From Anaerolineae bacterium (GTDB lineage: Bacteria > Chloroflexota > Anaerolineae > 4572-78 > J111), in the NCBI GenBank assembly GCA_023151115.1, contig JAKLJP010000005.1, forward strand, positions 186,001 through 250,000: DNA of 64,000 nucleotides, in the 5' to 3' direction. The notes under the pieces were generated by a model that was given only the letters and a program-made list of their open reading frames with translations, was not told the DNA's origin and searched no databases. A program made the translations under genes and the position numbers. The first letter of the stretch is position 1. Each line of letters opens with the position of its first letter. This document shows positions 35,096-43,246 of the stretch, in pieces.

Positions 35096-36463
35096 ATGCT
35101 CCTCCGCACCAAACTATTCGGCAAAACCTACGAATTTCGGGACATCCGCGAGCTGATGGGCAAGGCCAACGAGCCTAAATCGGGCGATGAGTTGGCCGGC
35201 GTGGCCGCCGAGTCGGTGGCCGAGCGGGCTGCGGCCAAATATGTGCTGGCCGAAGTGACCCTGGAAACGCTGCGCCAGAACCCCGCCGTGCCCTACGACC
35301 AGGACGAGGTGACGCGGGTGATTGACGACGCGGTGAACGAAACGATTTACCAGGAAATCAAAGGCTGGACCGTCGGCGAGTTCCGCGAGTGGATTCTGGC
35401 CGATACCACCACCGCCACCGACATCCGCCGCATCAGCAACGCCCTTACCGGCGAGATGGTTTCCGCTGTGACCAAGCTGATGTCCAACCTGGATTTGATT
35501 TACGGGGCCAGCAAAATCCGGGTCGGCTCCCACTGCCGTAACACCACCGGCCAGCCCGGCACCCTGGCGAGTCGCAACCAGCCCAACCACCCCACCGACA
35601 GCCCCGAAGGCATCCGCGCCGAAATCTACGAGGGCCTGTCCTACGGCTCCGGCGACAGCGTCATCGGCATCAACCCGGTGGATGACAGCGTCGGCAGCGT
35701 GATGCGCCTGCTCGATATGACTTACGACGTCATCCAAACCTGGCAAATTCCCACCCAAAACTGCTTATTAGCCCACGTGACCACCCAGATGCAGGCCATG
35801 AAGCAGGGTTCGCCAGTGGGTCTGGTCTTTCAAAGCCTGGCCGGCTCGGAAAAGGGCAACGCCAGCTTCGGCGTGGACGTCGGCCTGATGGACGAAGCCT
35901 ACGAGATGGCCCAGAAATACTGCTGGCCCGAAGGCCCCAACTACATGTATTTTGAAACCGGCCAGGGGTCGGCCCTCTCCGCCGACGCCCACAACGGCTG
36001 GGACCAACTGACTCTGGAGGCCCGCATCTACAGCCTGGCCAAACGCTGGCAGCCGTATCAGGTCAACACGGTGGTCGGTTTTATCGGGCCGGAATATCTG
36101 TACGACGCGGTCCAGATCACCCGCGCCGGACTGGAAGACCACTTTATGGGCAAGCTGACCGGCATCCCCATGGGCTGCGACGCCTGCTACACCAATCACG
36201 CCCGCGCTACCCAGAACGACATTGAAAACCTGGCCGTGCTGCTCAGCGCCGCCGGCTGCAACTATTTTATGGGCGTGCCCATGGGCGACGACGTCATGCT
36301 GGCCTACCAATGCACCAGCTACCACGACGCCCCTTCGCTGCGGCAGACGCTCGGCCTGCGCCCGCTGCCGGAGTTCGAGTGCTGGTTGGAAGAGTTGGGC
36401 CTGATGCGCAATGGCCGCTTGACGGAGAAGGCGGGGGACCCGTCGTTTTTCTTGAGACGATGA
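35096..36463 (+). CDS. eutB: Ethanolamine ammonia-lyase large subunit EutB
   Basis: A 455-residue protein, about the length of the enterobacterial enzyme (453). Conserved stretches include MSNLDLIYGASKIRVGSHCRNT, GSGDSVIGINPVDDSVGSV, QSLAGSEKGNASFGVDVGLMDEAY, YFETGQGSALSADAHNG and MGCDACYTNHARATQNDIE. With EutC it uses adenosylcobalamin to convert ethanolamine to acetaldehyde and ammonia. EutB holds the active-site barrel. Its usual partner eutC is not next to it: 2.9 kb of restriction-modification DNA and a methyltransferase lie between them. Its start follows ggggacaacg. Confidence 0.97.
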   Translation: MLLRTKLFGKTYEFRDIRELMGKANEPKSGDELAGVAAESVAERAAAKYVLAEVTLETLRQNPAVPYDQDEVTRVIDDAVNETIYQEIKGWTVGEFREWILADTTTATDIRRISNALTGEMVSAVTKLMSNLDLIYGASKIRVGSHCRNTTGQPGTLASRNQPNHPTDSPEGIRAEIYEGLSYGSGDSVIGINPVDDSVGSVMRLLDMTYDVIQTWQIPTQNCLLAHVTTQMQAMKQGSPVGLVFQSLAGSEKGNASFGVDVGLMDEAYEMAQKYCWPEGPNYMYFETGQGSALSADAHNGWDQLTLEARIYSLAKRWQPYQVNTVVGFIGPEYLYDAVQITRAGLEDHFMGKLTGIPMGCDACYTNHARATQNDIENLAVLLSAAGCNYFMGVPMGDDVMLAYQCTSYHDAPSLRQTLGLRPLPEFECWLEELGLMRNGRLTEKAGDPSFFLRR

Positions 36464-36492
36464 GAAGGAAATGCGGTTTCCCGATAATAAAT

Positions 36493-36536
36493 TATGCGGG
36501 AGGCCTGATATTCCAATATCAAGGTTTCCTCCTGCT
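36493..36536. terminator. Hairpin after eutB
   Basis: GCGGGAGG pairs with CCTCCTGC, with inner palindrome TGATATT-cc-AATATCA; T-tract absent. It may end or insulate the eutB transcript before the restriction-modification island. Confidence 0.5.
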
Positions 36537-36631
36537 TCAAAGTTAGCCGGATGCTGGTTTTGTTATTCAGTTTCTACAACATATAGTAGGGTATAAATAA
36601 CACATACTGAATACAGTGTTACTTTTGATGT

Positions 36632-36659
36632 TTGACTTCCTTGCGAGGTTGGTTATACT
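36632..36659 (+). promoter_or_regulatory. Promoter of the restriction-modification pair
   Basis: TTGACT (36632-36637), 16-bp spacer, TATACT (36654-36659). The spacer holds CCTTGCGAGG and GCGAGGAAG recurs at 36683-36692, a possible autoregulatory pair of sites. Confidence 0.6.
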
Positions 36660-36699
36660 ACGGGTAGAGAAAAAATGTTCGATTGCGAGGAAGTAAAAA

Positions 36700-37578
36700 A
36701 TGGAATACATTAACCAAATTATTCAGGGTGATTGCGAAGAAGTTTTGAAACAATTCCCTGATGATTCGATTGATTTAATTTTTACCTCCCCCCCTTACGC
36801 CGACCAAAGAAAAAGCACCTACGGCGGCATCAAACCTGATGATTATGTTGACTGGTTTTTGCCAAAAGCAGAACAGTTTTTACGTGTCCTCAAACCCACC
36901 GGAACATTTATTCTCAACATAAAAGAAAGAGTTGTTAATGGTGAACGTCACACTTATGTAATTGAATTAATCTTGAAAATGAGAAAGCAGGGGTGGTTGT
37001 GGACCGAAGAATTTATGTGGCACAAAAAAAATTCTTATCCCGGCAAATGGCCCAATCGATTTAGAGATTCCTGGGAGCGATTACTCCAATTCAACAAGCA
37101 CAAAAAGTTCAATATGTATCAAGACGCCGTGATGGTTCCGGTTGGAGATTGGGCGCAAGACCGTTTAGCTAATCTTAGCGAAACTGACAAAATCAGAGAT
37201 GAGTCCAGAGTTGGCAGTGGATTTGGAAAAAATATTTCTAACTGGCTTGGCCGGGATATGGTTTACCCCAATAATGTCATTCATATGGCAACCGAGTGTG
37301 GTAACAGAAATCATAGTGCGGCCTTTCCCGTAGAATTACCGAGTTGGTTTATTAAGCTCTTTACTCAAAGAGGAGATATTGTACTGGACCCGTTTATAGG
37401 TTCTGGTACTACAGCAGTTGCAGCGATAGAACTTGGGCGGAATTATGTTGGGATAGACATTAGTGACGAATATTATTATTTATCCCATGAAAGAACATCG
37501 GGCATTCAAATGCAACTTTTAGAAATAAAATCAGAACGAGGAACATACAATCCCAATGGAACCGCTCAATCTGGATGA
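36700..37578 (+). CDS. Type II DNA methyltransferase (beta-class, N4-cytosine or N6-adenine)
   Basis: A 292-residue methyltransferase. TSPPYADQRKSTYGG (about 29-43) is motif IV in the SPPY form, and DPFIGSGTTAVAAIELGRNYVGID (about 230-253) contains motif I FxGxG. The order IV before I marks the beta class; SPPY favours N4-cytosine methylation. The gene overlaps the next by 23 bases, the arrangement of a restriction-modification operon. The region is AT-richer and has different codon use from the flanking eut genes, which suggests transfer. Confidence 0.9.
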   Translation: MEYINQIIQGDCEEVLKQFPDDSIDLIFTSPPYADQRKSTYGGIKPDDYVDWFLPKAEQFLRVLKPTGTFILNIKERVVNGERHTYVIELILKMRKQGWLWTEEFMWHKKNSYPGKWPNRFRDSWERLLQFNKHKKFNMYQDAVMVPVGDWAQDRLANLSETDKIRDESRVGSGFGKNISNWLGRDMVYPNNVIHMATECGNRNHSAAFPVELPSWFIKLFTQRGDIVLDPFIGSGTTAVAAIELGRNYVGIDISDEYYYLSHERTSGIQMQLLEIKSERGTYNPNGTAQSG

Positions 37579-38311
37579 TGTTCGGGAATACGTCAATGAG
37601 AATATTGTTGACTTTCACCAGCGTCGCATTAAATCGCTGGAAGACCTCAAGCTTGGAAAACTGCTTAAGAAAAACCCCTACTTATTCAAAGCCAAGAATA
37701 TTGTTACCGCAGGCCAACTCATCGAAGGTTTGCTGGATGCCTTTTTGTCCTCATCCGAGGAAAAGCTGTTTGGCGATTTCCTGGAAGGATTAGCGGTTTT
37801 TATTGCCGGTAAAACGTGTGGTGGACATAAATCAGCAGCTACCGGTGTAGACCTGGAATTTATCAATAACGGTATCCATTACGTTGTATCCATAAAATCA
37901 GGAACAAATTGGGGAAATAGTTCCCAACAAACCAAACTGCAACAAGATTTACAAAAAGCTGCCGCAACAATCAAACAGGCTCGGTTTGGGACAAACGTTC
38001 AGGCCGTTTTAGGAATATGTTACGGAAAGACAAAGACCAGCTATTTGCGAGGTTATCTCAAAGTGGTTGGTCAAAATTTTTGGTATCTCATCAGCGAAAA
38101 CAAAGATTTGTATACCGACATCATTGAACCGATTGGCTATCGCGCAAAGCAGCATAATGACACCTTTGTCAATGAAAAAGCCAGAGTAACCAACAAATTC
38201 ACGAAGAAATTCATTGATGCTTTTTGCGATGAAACCGGTGCAATTGATTGGGTAAAGTTGGTTGAGTGGAACAGTGGCAATTTTGATTTGGACAAGTTTA
38301 TTTCCGGCTAA
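37556..38311 (+). CDS. Type II restriction endonuclease, PmeII-family-like
   Basis: A 251-residue protein. KKNPYLFKAKNIVTAGQLIEGLLDAFLSSSEEKLFGDFLEGLAVFI, followed by GVDLEFINNGIHYVVSIKSGTNWGNSSQQTK, is the family signature; D, then SIK, forms the PD-(D/E)xK-like core. It would cut DNA at the site protected by the overlapping methyltransferase. The recognition sequence is unknown; PmeII-like is a family name, not a predicted site. Confidence 0.82.
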   Translation: MEPLNLDDVREYVNENIVDFHQRRIKSLEDLKLGKLLKKNPYLFKAKNIVTAGQLIEGLLDAFLSSSEEKLFGDFLEGLAVFIAGKTCGGHKSAATGVDLEFINNGIHYVVSIKSGTNWGNSSQQTKLQQDLQKAAATIKQARFGTNVQAVLGICYGKTKTSYLRGYLKVVGQNFWYLISENKDLYTDIIEPIGYRAKQHNDTFVNEKARVTNKFTKKFIDAFCDETGAIDWVKLVEWNSGNFDLDKFISG

Positions 38312-38519
38312 CAAATCAATGCACGCGAATTGCTATGCAGCGTTTAATAAGAATTGGGTGGGGCTGCAAAGTTGTTCTTGTTTTGAAAGTGGTTTTGCTG
38401 GCCCGCAATCGCGTGATTTCAAACGTTGGCTGAATTTTAGTGGAATCGTGGCTCTGATATTGTTGGAGTTTCTTCGTAAGCCAGATCTAATGCGAAAATG
38501 GATAAGGATAAGCTGAAAT
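38312..38519. other. AT-rich gap within the restriction-modification island
   Basis: No gene or clear repeat. The first 50 bases (gctaacaaatcaatgcac, then gcagcgtttaat) resemble an integron attC site only loosely. Probably leftover foreign DNA. Confidence 0.35.
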
Positions 38520-39158
38520 ATGAGTGAATTCTGGGAGGATGCCTTCCAGGAAAAGAATTTGATGTGGGGGGAAGAACCAACCCCCTTAGCCATCGAGGCC
38601 GCTGAGATTTTTAAGCAACTAGGCTTTAGGAAGATATTGATTCCCGGATTTGGTTACGGAAGGAATGCGAGGCCGTTCTATGAGCAGGAATTTGAAGTCA
38701 CCGGGATTGAAATCTCTGGCACAGCCATCAAACTGGCCCAAAAACTGTTGGGCCCAGAAATCCGAGTTTTCCAGGGATCTGTTGATGATATGCCATTTGA
38801 CCAAGATGCCTATGACGGAATTTTTTGTCACGCCTTGATCCACCTCCTGGATGCAGGCCAAAGAAAGAAACTGATCCTGGACTGTTACCGTCAACTCCGG
38901 CCCGGCGGTATGATGTTCTTCACCGCCATAACGAAGGACGCAAGTACATATGGAGTTGGTGAGAAATTAGGTACGGATCGTTATAGGACAAAGGATGGGG
39001 TAAACCTCTACTTTTACGACAAAGACTCTATCAAGGAAGAATTTGGCGGGTTTGGCTTGTTTGAGGCGACAAAAATTGACGAGGCTGGTAACGGAAAACC
39101 AGCCACAAGGTTTTGGAAGGTTGTCTGTAAAAAAACGGAGGCTCATGTACAGAACTAG
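38520..39158 (+). CDS. Class I SAM-dependent methyltransferase (TehB/thiopurine-type)
   Basis: A 212-residue protein. WGEEPTPLAIEAAEIFKQLGFRKILIPGFGYGRNARPFYEQEFEVTGIEIS holds motif I (IPGFGYGRN) and the acidic residue E. YDGIFCHALIHLL and LRPGGMMFFTAI are motifs IV to V. Similar proteins methylate small molecules, tellurite or thiols. It is AT-rich like the preceding restriction-modification genes and belongs to the same insertion between eutB and eutC. Confidence 0.8.
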   Translation: MSEFWEDAFQEKNLMWGEEPTPLAIEAAEIFKQLGFRKILIPGFGYGRNARPFYEQEFEVTGIEISGTAIKLAQKLLGPEIRVFQGSVDDMPFDQDAYDGIFCHALIHLLDAGQRKKLILDCYRQLRPGGMMFFTAITKDASTYGVGEKLGTDRYRTKDGVNLYFYDKDSIKEEFGGFGLFEATKIDEAGNGKPATRFWKVVCKKTEAHVQN

Positions 39159-39169
39159 TGCAGCCACTT

Positions 39170-39290
39170 GCCTTGCCGCCCGGCGATTAATCGCCGGGCT
39201 ATAGAACAGCACCCCATCAATGGGGCTTAGCCGGATTTATCCGGCGCTGTTTCGTAGCCCGGAAATTCATTTCCGGGTGATGACCGGATA
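39170..39290. repeat. Cluster of GC-rich palindromes (REP-like) upstream of eutC
   Basis: Four consecutive stems: CCCGGCGATTAATCGCCGGG, CCCCAT/ATGGGG, GCCGGAT/ATCCGGC and CCCGGAAA/TTTCCGGG. No coding potential. They mark the right edge of the foreign island before eutC. Confidence 0.65.
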
Positions 39291-39387
39291 GGATTGCGCT
39301 TGTTCTTAACATGAGCTAAAGAAATTTGGCTGCAAGAAAAGTTACAGGAACAAGAAATGGATCGAGCAGCTTGAAAGGATCATCCTG

Positions 39388-40278
39388 ATGCAAGAAACCG
39401 AAATTCAAGCCATTGTTCAGGCCGTGCTGGCTGAAATCAACAAGCGGCAGGGGGCCAGCCAACTGGCCACCCTGGTGGGTGGGGCCAGAGAAAATGGGCT
39501 GGTGATTGACCTGCCCGACCCCACCGACGAAGCCGCCCGCCGCGCGCCCGGCGTGGTCAACCCCATTGACCCGGAAGGGCTGCGGGCGCTGATGGCCGCC
39601 ACCCCCACCCGCATCGGCGTGGGGCGGGCCGGGCCAAGGCCGCGCACCAAAGCGCTGCTGCTCTTTCAGGCCGACCACGGCGTAACCCAGGATGCGCTGT
39701 TCCACGAAGTCAACCCCAAGCTGCTGGAAGAGCAGGGCTTGTTTGTGGTCGAAAGCCAGGTCAAAGACCGGCAGGAATATCTGAAACGGCCCGACTTGGG
39801 CCGCAAGCTGACCGAGGAGTCGAAACGCATCCTGGCCGAGCGCTGTGTCAAAAAGCCGGATGTACAAATTTTTGTCGGCGACGGCTTGAGCGGTGCGGCC
39901 ATCGAGCACAATTTGGCCAAAGTGATGCCGGTGCTGAAACAGGGTTTACAAGCGGCCGGGTTGTCTATCGGCACGCCCTTTTTCGTCAAAAATGCGCGGG
40001 TCGGCCTGCTCAATGATGTCAACAGCATTGTAGATGCCCAGGTCTGCATCCTGCTCATCGGCGAGCGGCCTGGTCTGGCCCGCGCCGAAAGCATGAGCAT
40101 TTATATGGGTTTCCGCCCTAAACCCGACTCGTCCGACGCCAACCGCGACGTGGTCTGCAACATCTACGAGGGCGGCCTCAACCCCCTGGAAGCCGGCGCG
40201 CTGGCCGTGCAGATGATTCAAAAAATGATTAAATATCAGACCAGCGGGGTGGATTTAAAATTAGTAGATAAAACGTGA
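39388..40278 (+). CDS. eutC: Ethanolamine ammonia-lyase small subunit EutC
   Basis: A 296-residue protein. ARRAPGVVNPIDPEGLRALMAATPTRIGVGRAGPRPRTKALLLFQADHGVTQDALF and FFVKNARVGLLNDVNSIVDAQVCILLIGERPGLARAESMSIYMGF are diagnostic of EutC. The N-terminal 20 residues (QETEIQAIVQAVLAEINKR) form an amphipathic helix followed by a linker, the known position of the EutC encapsulation signal. EutC binds part of adenosylcobalamin. It is separated from eutB by foreign DNA. Start behind aaaggatcatcctg. Confidence 0.96.
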   Translation: MQETEIQAIVQAVLAEINKRQGASQLATLVGGARENGLVIDLPDPTDEAARRAPGVVNPIDPEGLRALMAATPTRIGVGRAGPRPRTKALLLFQADHGVTQDALFHEVNPKLLEEQGLFVVESQVKDRQEYLKRPDLGRKLTEESKRILAERCVKKPDVQIFVGDGLSGAAIEHNLAKVMPVLKQGLQAAGLSIGTPFFVKNARVGLLNDVNSIVDAQVCILLIGERPGLARAESMSIYMGFRPKPDSSDANRDVVCNIYEGGLNPLEAGALAVQMIQKMIKYQTSGVDLKLVDKT

Positions 40279-40340
40279 TGCGTGATACGTGATGCGTGAA
40301 ACGTGATCTCACGCATCACGTATCACGCATCACGCATCAT
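40272..40340. repeat. Composite hairpin repeat of acgtgatgcgtgat units, eutC-eutL gap
   Basis: acgtgatgcgtgatacgtga faces tcacgcatcacgtatcacgc. An almost identical unit appears at 44686. Confidence 0.8.
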
Positions 40341-40356
40341 TGAGGAGGAACACACT

Positions 40357-41028
40357 ATGGCAATTCTCGATCCCATCAAAGCCGACGTTCTGGCTGTGCG
40401 GCTCATCCCCAACCTGGACCGCGGCTTTGCCGAGCAGTTGAAGTCGCAATATCCTGATTTGAATCCAGGCCATCGCAGCCTGGGCCTAATTACGGCCAGC
40501 ATTGACGATGCCCTCTACGCCTCGATTGACGAAGCGACCAAAATGGCCGACGTCGAGGTGGTTTATGCCCGCTCCTTCTATGCCGGCTCGGCCCATGCTT
40601 CCGGCCCGCTGTCGGGCGAAATCATCGCCATGCTCTCCGGGCCGGACCCGGCCGAGGTGCGCGCCGGGCTGAACGCGGCTACCAGTTACCTGGAAAATGA
40701 AGCCTGGTTCTACTCGGCCAATGACGATAACTCGCTGGCCTTCTTTGCCCATACTATTTCCAGCACCGGCTCTTATCTGTCCAAAGCGGCCAGTATTCCA
40801 CGCGGCCAGCCGTTAGCTTATCTGATTGCGCCGCCGTTGGAAGCCACGTATGGCCTCGACGCTGCGCTCAAAGCCGCCGATGTCCAGATGCAGGTCTGGT
40901 ACAACCCGCCTTCGGAAACCAACTTTTCCGGCGGTTTGCTGACCGGCACTCAGAGCGCCTGCCGCGCCGCCTGCGCCGCCTTCCGCGATGCGGTGCTGGA
41001 AGTGGCGCGAAGTCCATTGAAGTTCTAA
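40357..41028 (+). CDS. eutL: Tandem BMC-domain shell protein EutL
   Basis: A 223-residue protein with two BMC folds. IKADVLAVRLIPNLDRGFAEQL, HRSLGLITASIDDALYASIDEATKMADVEVVYARSFYAGSAHASGPLSGEIIAMLSGPDPAEVRAGL and TGTQSACRAACAAFRDAVLEVARSPLKF are EutL signatures. EutL forms trimers that tile microcompartment facets and have a gated central pore. The start behind gaggagg is clear; the 18 in-frame upstream codons are only repeat DNA. Confidence 0.95.
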   Translation: MAILDPIKADVLAVRLIPNLDRGFAEQLKSQYPDLNPGHRSLGLITASIDDALYASIDEATKMADVEVVYARSFYAGSAHASGPLSGEIIAMLSGPDPAEVRAGLNAATSYLENEAWFYSANDDNSLAFFAHTISSTGSYLSKAASIPRGQPLAYLIAPPLEATYGLDAALKAADVQMQVWYNPPSETNFSGGLLTGTQSACRAACAAFRDAVLEVARSPLKF

Positions 41029-41032
41029 AGAA

Positions 41033-41105
41033 CGACCGGAGACGGGAGACCGGGGACCGGGTTGGTGAGAGACCCCGGTCTCCGGTCATCGGTCTCCGGT
41101 CTCCC
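41033..41105. repeat. Composite hairpin repeat of gaccggaga/tctccggtc units, eutL-eutE gap
   Basis: gaccggagacgggagaccgg faces gaccccggtctccggtc and atcggtctccggtctccc. It runs to within 11 bases of the eutE start and leaves no clear Shine-Dalgarno. Confidence 0.75.
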
Positions 41106-41115
41106 AGAAAAAACT

Positions 41116-42621
41116 ATGACACAAAATTACGACAACGACCTTCAATCTATCCAGGAAGCCCGCAGCCTGGCCGAAGCGGCCTATGAGGCTCAGCAGAAAT
41201 TTTTTCGCTTCAGCCAGGAGCAGGTAGACCGGGTTTGCCAGGCCATGGCCGATGCCGCCTACCGCGAGTCGGCCCGGCTGGGGCAGATGGCCTCTGAGGA
41301 AACCGGCTACGGGATTCCGCGCCACAAGATGCTCAAAAACCACCTGGGCAGCAGGTTTTTGTGGGAAGCGATCAAAAATATCAAAACGGTCGGGGTGATT
41401 AATGAAGACCGGGCCAGGGGCATTATCGAAATCGGCTGGCCGATGGGTGTGGTGGCGGCGGTCAGCCCCAGTACCAACCCCACTTCGACGGTGATGTATA
41501 AAACCCTGGTGTCGGTCAAGGCCCGCAACGGCGTGGTTCACGCGCCCCATCCCGCGGCGGCTAAATGCTGCGTCGAAACGGCGCGGGTCATGGCCGAGGC
41601 CGGCGAAGCAGCCGGAATGCCGCCTGGATTGGTCGGCTGTATGTCCAAAATCTCGCTGCAAGGCTCGCAGGAGTTGATGCGGCACAAACGCATCTCGGTG
41701 ATCGTGGCAACTGGCGGCTCGGAGATTGTGCGGGTGGCCCACAGCATGGGCAAACCGGCTTACGGCGTCGGGCCGGGCAACGTGCCCTGCTACGTAGACC
41801 GCAGCGCCGACATCAAGCAGGCAGCCTATTACATTGTTTCCAGCAAGGCATTTGATAACTCGGTCATCTGCGCCACCGAGCAGGCGGTCATTGCCGACAA
41901 ACCGATTGCCGCCCAACTGCGGGCCGAGATGGAACGGCTGGGCGCTTATTTTGTCAACCCGGAGCAGGCGGCGGCCCTGGCCACGGCCCTCTTTTCGCCA
42001 ACGGGCGTGATCTATCCGCGCAGCGTGGGCCAGACGCCGCAAAAGTTGGCAGAGATGGCCGGTATCCAGATTCCGGCTTCGGCCAAAATTTTGGTCGCGC
42101 CGTTGAGCAAGGTCGGCAAAGAGGAGCCGCTTTCGCGGGAAAAGCTGACCACCGTATTGGGCTGGTATGAAGCCGACGGCTGGGAAGCGGGCTGCGAGCG
42201 CTGCATCGAGATGATTCGTTTTGGCGGCAGGGGACACACCCTGGTCATCCATGCCACCGACGAAAACGTGATTTTGCAATTTGGTCTGGAAAAACCGGTC
42301 TTTCGCATCCTGGTCAACACGATGGGTACGCTTGGCTCGGTCGGCTACACTACCAACCTGATGCCCTCGATGACCCTCGGTTCCGGCGGCATCGGCGGCT
42401 CGATCAGCGGTGACAATATCACCACCACCCATTTGATGAACATCAAACGGGTGGCCTACGGCGTCCGTACCCCGCCGGCGGAGGCGATGGTGGATGCCGC
42501 CGCCACCCCCCCCCCTCCCCCCCCGTTCACGGGGGGGCAAGGGGGGGTCAGCCAGGCCGAAGTCGAGGCGATTGTCCGGGCGGTGATCGAGGAGGTTTTG
42601 GGCCGGAAGGGAGGATATTGA
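41116..42621 (+). CDS. eutE: CoA-acylating acetaldehyde dehydrogenase EutE with C-terminal encapsulation-type helix
   Basis: A 501-residue enzyme. GVVAAVSPSTNPTSTVMYKTL, HAPHPAAAKCCVETARVM, VATGGSEIVRVAHSMGKPAYGVGPGNVPCYVD and the catalytic loop SKAFDNSVICATEQAV (C252) define the family. It converts acetaldehyde, NAD+ and CoA to acetyl-CoA. Unlike the enterobacterial enzyme it has no amphipathic N-terminal targeting helix; residues 455 to 501 instead hold a Pro/Gly linker and SQAEVEAIVRAVIEEVLGR, matching the EutC N-terminal helix. The linker is encoded by C10-T-C8 and G7 tracts that could slip. Confidence 0.94.
   Translation: MTQNYDNDLQSIQEARSLAEAAYEAQQKFFRFSQEQVDRVCQAMADAAYRESARLGQMASEETGYGIPRHKMLKNHLGSRFLWEAIKNIKTVGVINEDRARGIIEIGWPMGVVAAVSPSTNPTSTVMYKTLVSVKARNGVVHAPHPAAAKCCVETARVMAEAGEAAGMPPGLVGCMSKISLQGSQELMRHKRISVIVATGGSEIVRVAHSMGKPAYGVGPGNVPCYVDRSADIKQAAYYIVSSKAFDNSVICATEQAVIADKPIAAQLRAEMERLGAYFVNPEQAAALATALFSPTGVIYPRSVGQTPQKLAEMAGIQIPASAKILVAPLSKVGKEEPLSREKLTTVLGWYEADGWEAGCERCIEMIRFGGRGHTLVIHATDENVILQFGLEKPVFRILVNTMGTLGSVGYTTNLMPSMTLGSGGIGGSISGDNITTTHLMNIKRVAYGVRTPPAEAMVDAAATPPPPPPFTGGQGGVSQAEVEAIVRAVIEEVLGRKGGY
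42495..42548. repeat. Homopolymer C/G tracts in the eutE linker
   Basis: C10, T, C8, then gttcac, G7, caa, G7. They can pair C with G and lie in frame just before the encapsulation-type helix. Confidence 0.75.
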
Positions 42622-42828
42622 TAACTGATGCCACCCCGAAAATCAACCGGCGGTAATAAGCCACCTCCCGAAGGAGGAGATACCGGCACGGCCAAACCAA
42701 AACGAACCCGGCCCAAACTGCCCGCCCCCGAAGCACCGGCGGCGCTGGTCCCGGCCACCACACCAACTGTCACTGAAGCAACACCAACTCATATAAGTGA
42801 ATCTTCACAACCAAAGGAGAAAAAAACA

Positions 42829-43143
42829 ATGGTAGATATTCAAATGATTGCCCTGGGCATGGTCGAAACCAAAGGTTTGATCGGCGCGATTGAAGCTGCC
42901 GATGCCATGGTCAAAGCCGCCAACGTCAAGCTCATCGGCAGTGAGTACATCGGCGGCGGCTTTGTGACCGTGATGGTGCGCGGCGATGTGGGCGCGGTCA
43001 AGGCCGCCACCGACGCCGGCGCTGCCGCCGCCAAGCGCGTCGGCGAGCTGGTTTCAGTCCACGTCATCCCGCGCCCGCACTCCGACGTGGAGATGATTCT
43101 GCCCAAGGACAGCAAGGGCAGCGCCGGCGGACGCTCTGGCTGA
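42829..43143 (+). CDS. BMC-H hexameric shell protein (EutM/PduA-like)
   Basis: A 104-residue single-BMC-domain protein: [83 protein letters not shown] is the canonical fold. It forms the hexamers of the microcompartment facets. The chosen ATG follows aaaggaga by 8 bases. The frame is open for 67 more codons upstream to an ATG at 42628, 6 bases after eutE; this would add a K/P/T-rich, unstructured extension and cannot be excluded as a second translation product. Confidence 0.95.
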   Translation: MVDIQMIALGMVETKGLIGAIEAADAMVKAANVKLIGSEYIGGGFVTVMVRGDVGAVKAATDAGAAAAKRVGELVSVHVIPRPHSDVEMILPKDSKGSAGGRSG

Positions 43144-43232
43144 TGAGGCGAAGAGGCGAGGACGTGAGGAAGCGGAGAGCGTTTTTAGCCAACTTTCATC
43201 GCTTCATCGCCTCATCGTTTCTTCGCCTCATT
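43143..43232. repeat. Composite hairpin repeat of gaggcgaagagg units, BMC-H-eutQ gap
   Basis: tgaggcgaagaggcgagg faces cgcttcatcgcctcatcg and cttcgcctca. Confidence 0.7.
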
Positions 43233-43246
43233 AAAGGAGAATCACT

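Noticed and set aside
38300..38360. Integron attC site after the restriction endonuclease
   Set aside because: ggctaacaaatc and gcagcgtttaat look like attC ends, but the core sites do not fit RYYYAAC/GTTRRRY and no integrase is present.
41086..42540. Minus-strand open frame of 484 codons opposite eutE
   Set aside because: His/Arg/Gly-rich mirror of a GC-rich gene; eutE itself has full family conservation.
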